The notes under the pieces: generated by a model | What the model was told of the DNA's origin: nothing | The model's database searches: none | What the model saw: the letters and a program-made list of their open reading frames with translations, nothing else | Origin: Sporolactobacillus sp. THM7-7 | GTDB lineage: Bacteria > Bacillota > Bacilli > Bacillales > Sporolactobacillaceae | Reading direction: 5' to 3' | Length of the DNA: 36,904 nucleotides | NCBI RefSeq assembly: GCF_004153225.1 | Contig: NZ_SEMB01000034.1 | Location: 1-36,904 of the forward strand | Position numbers and translations under genes: made by a program | In this document: positions 31,508 through 36,904 of the stretch, piece by piece | Layout of the letters: every line of letters begins with the position of its first letter | How positions within the stretch are numbered: position 1 is the stretch's first letter

Positions 31508-31537
31508 TTGACAAAATAAAACGGTTTGTCCTACACT
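31508..31537 (+). promoter_or_regulatory. Sigma-A promoter of the PTS gene
   Basis: TTGACA (31508-31513), 18 bp, TACACT (31532-31537). It gives a long leader of about 180 nt, which includes interrupted G/C-rich stems near 31574-31605. I found no convincing LicT/SacT-type antiterminator site. Confidence 0.8.
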
Positions 31538-31704
31538 AAATGAAGCCATTTCAGGCTCTTGAGTATAAAAGAAGGGCGCCTCCCAGGGGCCAAGAAAGCG
31601 CCTTCGCACAGTCGGATGCTGGGCAAGGCAGGTTCTCATAAAAAGGGCCTGAGTAAAAATAATTTTATCGATAACGATATTTTATTTGAATTTATTTTGG
31701 AAAC

Positions 31705-31719
31705 GTTTTATAGGAGGAT
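31705..31719 (+). promoter_or_regulatory. Weak cre-like site before the PTS start codon
   Basis: TGGAAACGTTTTAT matches the CcpA cre core (TGNAANCGNT) but not the final CA. It directly precedes the AGGAGG of the PTS gene, where CcpA binding could act as a roadblock. The coordinates are approximate by a few bases. Confidence 0.3.
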
Positions 31720-31724
31720 GAAAA

Positions 31725-33791
31725 ATGGCGAAAAAAGATTATGGGCAATTGGCAACCGATATTGTCGCCAATGTCGGGGGTAAAGAGAATGTCAATTCCC
31801 TGATTCATTGCGCGACGCGTCTACGTTTCAGATTGAAAGACCCTAGTAAGGCCAATAAAGAAGCCCTTGAAGATTTGTCGATGGTACTGACCGCGATGAG
31901 TGCCGGAGGACAGTATCAGGTCGTCATTGGCGATGAAGTGGTCCCTGTCTATGAAGCAATCATGGATCGTTATCATTTTAGCGCGGCTGGCGGCAATGAC
32001 GGTGGAGAAGCCGGGCCGGAGGAAGCTCCTAAGCAGCAAAACTGGTTTGAAAAATTCGCCGCCGTATTATCCGGCATTTTTACACCGTTTATTTCTGTTC
32101 TCGCCGGTGCCGGCGTGCTGAAAGGCTTGGCGATCTTAATTGCGACGTTTCACTGGCTGCCCGAATCCTCGCCGATTTATATTATCATCAATGCGATGGC
32201 GAGCGGCATGTTCGTCCTTCTGCCGATATTTATCGCCATTACGGCGGCCGACAAGTTTAATACGAACCGGTACATTTCCGTCGCACTGGCGGCTGCGATG
32301 ATCTACCCGCTGACCGACACGGCCATTCCGCAAGTCGCTCATTTAGGCGGCTATGCCGTCGATTTTAAAACATACGGCGACGCGGTGATTCCGACCATTC
32401 TGGCCATCTGGATCCAAAGCTACATCGAGCGCTGGTTCAGAAAGGTGCTGCCTGCGGTTACGCAGCTCGTTTTTGTGCCTTTCTTTACCTTAATCGTCGC
32501 CGGTCTGCTTACTTTTCTGGTAATCGGACCGTTCGGCACGACACTAGGGACGGGACTGGCTTACGGTTACAAATTTTTGTATGATTTTCTCCCGCTCGTT
32601 GCCGGAGCGATTCTCGGCGGCACGTTCCAGATATTCGTGATTTTCGGACTACACTGGGGCATTCTGCCGATATCGCTCATTAACATTCAGAACTACGGTT
32701 ATGATACTTTATTAAGTGTGATGTTCGTCGCGGTCATCGGCCAGTTTGGCGCCGTCACCGGATCTTTTTTCAAAGCGAAAAAGCAAAAAAACAAAGAAAT
32801 TGCCGGCTCGGCAGCGATCAGTGCGTTTTTCGGGATTACCGAACCGGCTATATACGGCATCAACTTAAAGTATAAAAAGGGATTCATTTTCGGACTGATC
32901 GGCGGCGCAATCGGTGGTGCGGTTGTCGGCGCGGCCGGAGTGAAGACTTTTCAGTATACGCCGATTATGAACATCTTTGAGGCTCCGCTGTTTATCGGTG
33001 AACATTCCAGCGTCGTCTGGGCGATCATCGGCGGTATGGCCGCCTGGCTCTCCGCTTTCCTGCTTGTCATTCTGTTCGGCTTTAATGAAACGAATACGGA
33101 GAAACTGTTTGGGAACCTGAACCTCGGAAAGAAGAGTCTGACGGAAATGAAAACAGCGGCGCTCGAAAAGAAAAATCAGGGCGGCGATAAAGAAGCGGCC
33201 GCAGCGGGAGCCGGCGAGACACCCGTTGCTGCAAACACTCGTACCGGCACAAAAGCGGGCAGTGAGCAAGCGGTGCCCGATACGGCGCATCTCACATTAA
33301 ACGAGACAATCTGCAGTCCGCTGATCGGAAAGCCTGTCCCGCTAAAATCAGTCAACGACCCGGTATTCAGCTCAGAAGCAATGGGTAAAGGTGTTGGTAT
33401 TGAGCCGGCTTCCGGGAAGGCGGTTTCCCCGGTCGACGGAGAAATCACCGTCTCCTTTCCGACCGGACACGCCTACGGTATTAAATCGGAAAATGGTGCG
33501 GAAATTCTCATCCACATCGGGATTAATACCGTCGCACTCAATGGAAAATATTTTGAGGCCAAAGTAGGTAAAGGAGACCGCGTCCGTAAAGGCGACGTGC
33601 TGGCGACCTTTGATGTGGAGAAAGTCAAAGAAGCCGGATACGATGCGACGACAATGGTGCTTGTTACCAACACGAATGAATACGGCGCCGTTGAACCGGT
33701 ACTGTCGGACAGCACAGAGCCCGGAGATTCGATTATCCGTGTCTACAAAAAGCCCGCGAATCAGCAGCCGGCCCAAACGCTGGCGGATTAG
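31725..33791 (+). CDS. bglP: PTS beta-glucoside-type transporter, EIIBCA
   Basis: A 688-residue three-domain PTS permease of the glucose/beta-glucoside superfamily, in the order IIB-IIC-IIA. IIB holds the phosphorylated Cys29 (LIHCATRLRF). IIC (about 105-465) has about ten membrane helices and the ITEPAIYG motif. IIA (about 530-675) holds His582 (GHAYG) and the phospho-acceptor His597 (LIHIGINTV). A linker rich in Ala, Gly and Glu (about 475-525) joins IIC and IIA. Domain order fits BglP of Bacillus. AGGAGG lies eight bases before the ATG. Unlike bgl operons it has no adjacent 6-phospho-beta-glucosidase or LicT-type antiterminator, so the sugar (beta-glucoside, trehalose or another) is inferred only from domain layout. 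Confidence 0.88.
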   Translation: MAKKDYGQLATDIVANVGGKENVNSLIHCATRLRFRLKDPSKANKEALEDLSMVLTAMSAGGQYQVVIGDEVVPVYEAIMDRYHFSAAGGNDGGEAGPEEAPKQQNWFEKFAAVLSGIFTPFISVLAGAGVLKGLAILIATFHWLPESSPIYIIINAMASGMFVLLPIFIAITAADKFNTNRYISVALAAAMIYPLTDTAIPQVAHLGGYAVDFKTYGDAVIPTILAIWIQSYIERWFRKVLPAVTQLVFVPFFTLIVAGLLTFLVIGPFGTTLGTGLAYGYKFLYDFLPLVAGAILGGTFQIFVIFGLHWGILPISLINIQNYGYDTLLSVMFVAVIGQFGAVTGSFFKAKKQKNKEIAGSAAISAFFGITEPAIYGINLKYKKGFIFGLIGGAIGGAVVGAAGVKTFQYTPIMNIFEAPLFIGEHSSVVWAIIGGMAAWLSAFLLVILFGFNETNTEKLFGNLNLGKKSLTEMKTAALEKKNQGGDKEAAAAGAGETPVAANTRTGTKAGSEQAVPDTAHLTLNETICSPLIGKPVPLKSVNDPVFSSEAMGKGVGIEPASGKAVSPVDGEITVSFPTGHAYGIKSENGAEILIHIGINTVALNGKYFEAKVGKGDRVRKGDVLATFDVEKVKEAGYDATTMVLVTNTNEYGAVEPVLSDSTEPGDSIIRVYKKPANQQPAQTLAD

Positions 33792-33823
33792 ATACAGGCC
33801 AAGCCGTGTCAGTTAAATCATGA

Positions 33824-33861
33824 AAAAAATGTCCATGATCTTCCGGTCGTGGGCATTTTTT
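33824..33861. terminator. Bidirectional terminator after the PTS gene
   Basis: AAAAAATG-CCA-GA on the left pairs with the matching TC-TGG-CATTTTTT on the right with a few mismatches, with A and T tracts on either side. The 230 bp up to the MFS gene show nothing further. Confidence 0.75.
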
Positions 33862-34093
33862 GTACAACCGTATCGTCCGGCTAAAAAAGCCTGATGCAGT
33901 AATGTTTAAGGCTCTGTTATGGGACATTATTCACGCGACGTTTGTCCACTTCTCCGCGAGCGATCCACAAGCCTTCTTGCTCGGCGTCCGCGCTGCGGGG
34001 CTACCTGGCTCGCTTTTCCCGCAGAAGTCTCGCAAATGCTGCTTCTTTCATATAGTTCAAAATCAACAGCATAGTTTAACACATGGCCTTGCT

Positions 34094-35353
34094 TTAATAA
34101 CCTCTTTTCGCCAAAATCAGCCCGCTAAGTCCGCCGACTAAAGCAAAAATAATTAAATACGGGAAACCGATGGTAAAGGAAACGCCTAAGATGAACGTAC
34201 CGATGGCAGAAATAATATTTTCCAGTCCGTTTAGAAGACCTGCTCCGGCACCGACGCTTTCGCTCGGAAACATCCGCTGCAGCGTACTCCAGATTGTCGG
34301 CAGAATGACACCGTTCATCGCGCTTGAAATGGAGATCAGAATCATGGCAAGGACAATATTGTCAACGAGCGTTCCCACTAATAAACCAAGTCCGGCAACA
34401 AGCGTACCGACTGCGGCGAAAATGGCCCGTTTCATCAGCTTGTCACTTAGAAAAGAGGTTCCAATGATACAAAAAGTCATCAGGATATAGGGCAGCATAT
34501 ACCAAAAGCCCGTCATATTAACGGACAAGTGCCGGACTTCAATGAGATAAGAAGGGAGCCAGAACAGAATTCCGTAAAAAATGGTTGCCATCCCCGACCA
34601 ATTAATCAGCAGCAGCCAAAAATCCGTTTTCCTGAGGACCTGGGTGATTGTGGCTGACTCAGACACGTCCACTTCTTTGTTCGATTGAATATAGGCCAGC
34701 TCTTCTTTCGAAACGAACCGGCTCTCACTTGGTTTGTCTTTGACGACAAAGAAGATTAAGGGAACCATAACCACCAGTCCGAGCACTGCGAACACGATAA
34801 ACGGGGTCTTCCACGTTCCTGAAGAAAGAATCATCCAGGTGACCAAAGGTCCGGTGATAATCGGGCCCATAGACAGCCCGAAGTTCCAGAACATATTGGC
34901 CCGTGCCCGTTCATGGGCGGGGAACCATTCCTTGACCCATTTCGAGTTGAGCGGCCAATGCATGCCTTCCCCAAGCCCAAGGAGCACACGGGAAAAAACA
35001 AGAGACAAAGAACTCCATACAAATCCGGTAAACAGAGTCATAACCGACCACCATGTCAGGGCAACGAGGGCTATTTTTTGCGCTCCATATTTGTCACTTA
35101 AATAGCCTCCAAAAATATTGGAAACACCGTACATGATTAAAAACAAACTGTTTCCCAGAGCCAGTGCCGCAGCCGTTGCCACACCATCTTTGACGATAAA
35201 AGGACCGGCGATCGAAATATTCGTCCGATCGATATAAGAAATCAACAATAGCAGCCATAAAATGACGGCAAACCACCAGCGGAAATTTTTGGGAGCGCTT
35301 TCTAATTCGGCCCGCTCATGCAAACTTAAATGCTTCTTAACAACTCTTGTCAT
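34094..35353 (-). CDS. MFS transporter, anion:cation symporter (ACS) type
   Basis: A 419-residue major facilitator with twelve predicted helices. The start of helix 1 (RWWFAVILWLLLLISYIDRTNISIAGPFI) and GYLSDKYGAQK after helix 2 match the ACS family, which moves organic anions such as hexuronates, galactonate or glucarate. GEGMHWPLNSKWVKEWFPAHERARA follows helix 4. The substrate is not known. ATG 35353 was chosen over 35395 because GGAGG lies nine bases upstream of it. A strong cre box (35391-35404) is next to the start, implying CcpA control. It is divergent from an oxidase remnant, which hints at a former 2-hydroxy acid catabolic pair. Confidence 0.9.
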   Translation of the reverse strand: MTRVVKKHLSLHERAELESAPKNFRWWFAVILWLLLLISYIDRTNISIAGPFIVKDGVATAAALALGNSLFLIMYGVSNIFGGYLSDKYGAQKIALVALTWWSVMTLFTGFVWSSLSLVFSRVLLGLGEGMHWPLNSKWVKEWFPAHERARANMFWNFGLSMGPIITGPLVTWMILSSGTWKTPFIVFAVLGLVVMVPLIFFVVKDKPSESRFVSKEELAYIQSNKEVDVSESATITQVLRKTDFWLLLINWSGMATIFYGILFWLPSYLIEVRHLSVNMTGFWYMLPYILMTFCIIGTSFLSDKLMKRAIFAAVGTLVAGLGLLVGTLVDNIVLAMILISISSAMNGVILPTIWSTLQRMFPSESVGAGAGLLNGLENIISAIGTFILGVSFTIGFPYLIIFALVGGLSGLILAKRGY

Positions 35354-35390
35354 CCGACATTCCTCCGCTTCTGAAAAGTTGTACCGTTTA

Positions 35391-35404
35391 TGCAAGCGGT
35401 TTCA
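35391..35404 (-). promoter_or_regulatory. Catabolite-responsive element (cre) for the MFS gene
   Basis: TGCAAGCGGTTTCA matches the cre consensus TGNAANCGNTNNCA at every fixed position. It lies about 40 bp upstream of the MFS start codon. Confidence 0.82.
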
Positions 35405-35542
35405 AAAAAGGCGAACAATCAAAACATTGCTCGTACGATTTTTGACTCTATCTTACAACTAAAGCATGGGCCAATCAATGCACACTCTATTTTTGATTGA
35501 TCTTTTTATCAAAAGAAACTATAATTCTCAATAAACTGCTAT

Positions 35543-35556
35543 TGTAAGCGTTTTAA
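35543..35556 (+). promoter_or_regulatory. Second cre-like site, before the oxidase remnant
   Basis: TGTAAGCGTTTTAA matches the cre core except for the final CA. It is 26 bp upstream of the remnant's ATG at 35582. Confidence 0.55.
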
Positions 35557-35581
35557 ATGTGTAGACAGGAAGGAATTTCAG

Positions 35582-35846
35582 ATGTATGATCACCTGATCA
35601 TCGGTGGGGGCATTGTCTACGGATGAAACGTGATTCCGGGAGATAAATGAAGAAGATGTCTTCCCGTCACGGTCCGGTGTTCGTGCTCAGGCGCTGACAC
35701 GTGAAGGCCTGCTGGCTGACGATTTTCTGATAAAAGCCGGCCGACATGCTCTTCATATACTGAATGCACCGTCGCTGTCTATTGGCGAGGCGATCGGCAG
35801 GAAAGCTCATGAACGGGCACACTGGATCCCTTTTAAAGTAAACTAA
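35582..35846 (+). pseudogene. Remnant of an L-2-hydroxyglutarate oxidase-like gene (LhgO) with a large internal deletion
   Basis: The start is intact: AGGAAGGAA, then ATG and MYDHLIIGGGIV, the FAD-binding GxGxxG region of LhgO-type oxidases. The frame then hits TGA within three codons. About 70 bp on, in another frame, an open stretch to TAA at 35844-35846 reads REINEEDVFPSRSGVRAQAL, then a segment with LADDFL, HILNAPSLSIGEAIGRK. This is the conserved C-terminus of the same family. About 300 central residues are missing. The promoter side (cre-like site, ribosome binding site) is preserved, so the deletion is probably recent. The family oxidises L-2-hydroxyglutarate to 2-oxoglutarate. Confidence 0.85.
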
Positions 35847-35963
35847 GGATGGTTTCGTAGCGCAGAGGGTAAAATAGGGACAGTATGCAGGCTGATCTGC
35901 TTTATCGACCAACAAGACTTTGCTTTAACGCGGCTATAAAAAAGTCAGGAGAGGATCCGATTT

Positions 35964-36242
35964 ATGGAGATTAATGAAGGGACCAATCGATTTTTTATGA
36001 CCGACCATTTAGGAAGCGACATTGCGGAAGTAACCTATACGCCCAGTGGAGACAACGTGATTGCGATTGATCATACATTTGTTGCCCCGGCTTACAGAGG
36101 GCGACACATAGCCCGTCAGCTGATTGATGCGGTTGTAGAAAAGGCGAGGCGGGAAAATAAAAAAATTGTCCCTGTCTGTTCTTACGCCCAAGTGTTATTT
36201 GCCAGAGTCCGGGATTATCGGGATGTTCTGTACAAAGATTGA
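35964..36242 (+). CDS. GNAT N-acetyltransferase-like protein, YjdJ type
   Basis: A 92-residue minimal GNAT-fold protein of the YjdJ family: a strand with AEVTYTPSGDNVIAIDHTFVAPAYRGRHIARQLIDAVVEKARRENKKIVPVCSYAQ. The R-G-R-H-I-A segment is the acetyl-CoA pyrophosphate loop, and IVPVCSYA is the conserved strand 5 with its cysteine. Substrates are unknown. ATG 35964 follows AGGAGAGG. Confidence 0.9.
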   Translation: MEINEGTNRFFMTDHLGSDIAEVTYTPSGDNVIAIDHTFVAPAYRGRHIARQLIDAVVEKARRENKKIVPVCSYAQVLFARVRDYRDVLYKD

Positions 36243-36289
36243 TCGTATCGTTCTGCAGAATGCCTGGTTAAACGAAGGACAAGGCGACC

Positions 36290-36335
36290 GGGGCTCAGTC
36301 GGCGGCAAAGGCCCCATTTCGCCAGATTGTCTCTA
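36290..36335 (+). repeat. Dispersed repeat, copy C
   Basis: GGGGCTCAGTCGGCGG-CAAAGGCCCCATTTCGCCAG-ATTGTCTCTATG aligns with copy B at 28030-28078. It lies between the acetyltransferase and the transposase remnant. Confidence 0.5.
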
Positions 36336-36348
36336 TGGATCGTCCCTT

Positions 36349-36433
36349 CCCTTCAGCGGCAATAACGATTCGCCCTTCGGCGGATGGGGTCGGCGAAGCG
36401 GTGCGGGTGAACGGTACGGCCCCCGCTGAAGGG
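36349..36433. repeat. 11-bp inverted repeat next to the transposase remnant
   Basis: CCCTTCAGCGG (36349-36359) and CCGCTGAAGGG (36423-36433) are perfect complements. The 63-bp centre is itself rich in CGCC/GGCG pairs. It could mark an insertion scar or a structured RNA. Confidence 0.5.
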
Positions 36434-36513
36434 TAAGTAAAATGTATGTGGGTGACAGGAAAAATTGAGTGGAGATGGGCTGGGCTTCTGGCCCTAAACT
36501 CAATGTCAAATAA

Positions 36514-36904
36514 GTGCTTTTTGACTTGGACTACGGAAGGACGGACTTCGTGATCAACGGGGACGGTGCCCCTTGGATTGCCGCCGGAAAGCAAGCCCTG
36601 GGTCCGAAGCACACCTTTTGCCATTACGACACGTTTCACATGACACGGGATCTTAGACGACTGATGAAGCATCATCCTCGCTACCCGAAGATGGCCCGAG
36701 CGTTGAAAAAGGGACAGCCGGATTCGCTGCTCATTGAGTTGAATAGCGCCGTAGGTACGATGGAGACGGAGGACCAGGAGCTGATCCAACGGATGACGCA
36801 GCAAAAAGAGGCTTTTTCAAATTTCAAGTTCTGGCTCCAGAAACACGGTCATGACACGAGAAACATGGCGACACTGGGGGCTTCTGAATCCCTAATAAGC
36901 GTTA
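36514..36904 (+). mobile_element. ISLre2-family (UPF0236) transposase, partial, runs off the window
   Basis: From GTG 36514 the frame is open to the last base. It reads LFDLDYGRTDFVINGDGAPW, then HTFCHYDTFHMTRDLRRLMK and a helical region ending ATLGASESLISV. The INGDGAPWI motif and the F-H-M-x-R-D-L pattern are the core of ISLre2-type transposases. The N-terminal half of the usual protein is absent; the same frame upstream (from about 36441) looks related but has TGA and TAA stops at 36465 and 36511. So this copy is probably 5'-decayed, though its 3' part may continue beyond the window. Confidence 0.78.

Noticed and set aside
31610-31650. LicT/SacT-type antiterminator site in the PTS leader (GGATGCTGGGCAAGGCAGG)
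   Set aside because: Only scattered matches to the RAT consensus, and the spacing and flanks do not fit.

Overview
The window looks like chromosome from a low-to-mid G+C, endospore-forming Firmicute of the order Bacillales. The evidence is a set of spore genes (a LysM-GH18 SleL-type lysin, the CwlJ-GerQ pair, a broken YjcZ-like small protein), the Firmicute-type haem enzyme HemQ, LipL, a YtrA-type GntR regulator, strong AGGAGG ribosome binding sites and TTGACA/TATAAT promoters. A Sporolactobacillaceae-like genome would fit, but the sequence alone does not settle the genus. No tRNA, rRNA or CRISPR array was seen.

Layout. 1-3.2 kb: recQ, followed directly by a 0.96-kb array of about 45 copies of a 21-bp repeat. 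3.4-8.2 kb: yisL, a nucleotidyltransferase-like gene, a SleL-type lysin, a YkwC-type dehydrogenase, a DUF1499 protein and ywdK. 8.3-11.8 kb: cwlJ-gerQ and hemQ on the minus strand, then pta. 12.1-18.2 kb: a proline catabolic operon (putC/rocA-type P5C dehydrogenase, putB, putP) on the minus strand. It starts from a near-perfect sigma-54 promoter and diverges from a RocR-like sigma-54 activator. 18.4-22.4 kb: a five-gene ABC export operon with a YtrA-type repressor and a candidate operator over its promoter. 22.44-22.97 kb: a second 21-bp array of the same family, in opposite orientation. 23.2-24.1 kb: lipL.

24.4-31.3 kb holds queuosine biosynthesis in two blocks, each headed by a preQ1-I riboswitch: yhhQ (precursor transporter) then queF, and queD-queE-queC. 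Between them lie a fusion of an alpha/beta-hydrolase fold to a SARP-type wHTH-BTAD regulator, a frameshifted YjcZ-like gene, a YdcF-type DUF218 gene and a third, degenerate 21-bp array. 31.4-33.9 kb: an orphan beta-glucoside-type PTS IIBCA gene behind a long perfect palindrome. 34.1-36.9 kb: an MFS transporter with a cre box, the remnant of an L-2-hydroxyglutarate-oxidase-like gene with a large internal deletion, a YjdJ-type acetyltransferase and the 3' part of an ISLre2-type transposase that runs off the window.

The most unusual items are: (1) the hydrolase-regulator fusion, whose nucleophile-elbow serine is glycine, suggesting a dead enzyme used as a sensor; (2) the family of strictly 21-bp-periodic intergenic arrays; (3) the preQ1 leader of queDEC, which combines a riboswitch, a 29-codon leader ORF whose Shine-Dalgarno sequence overlaps the riboswitch pseudoknot, and an intrinsic terminator; and (4) sigma-54 control of a complete put operon.
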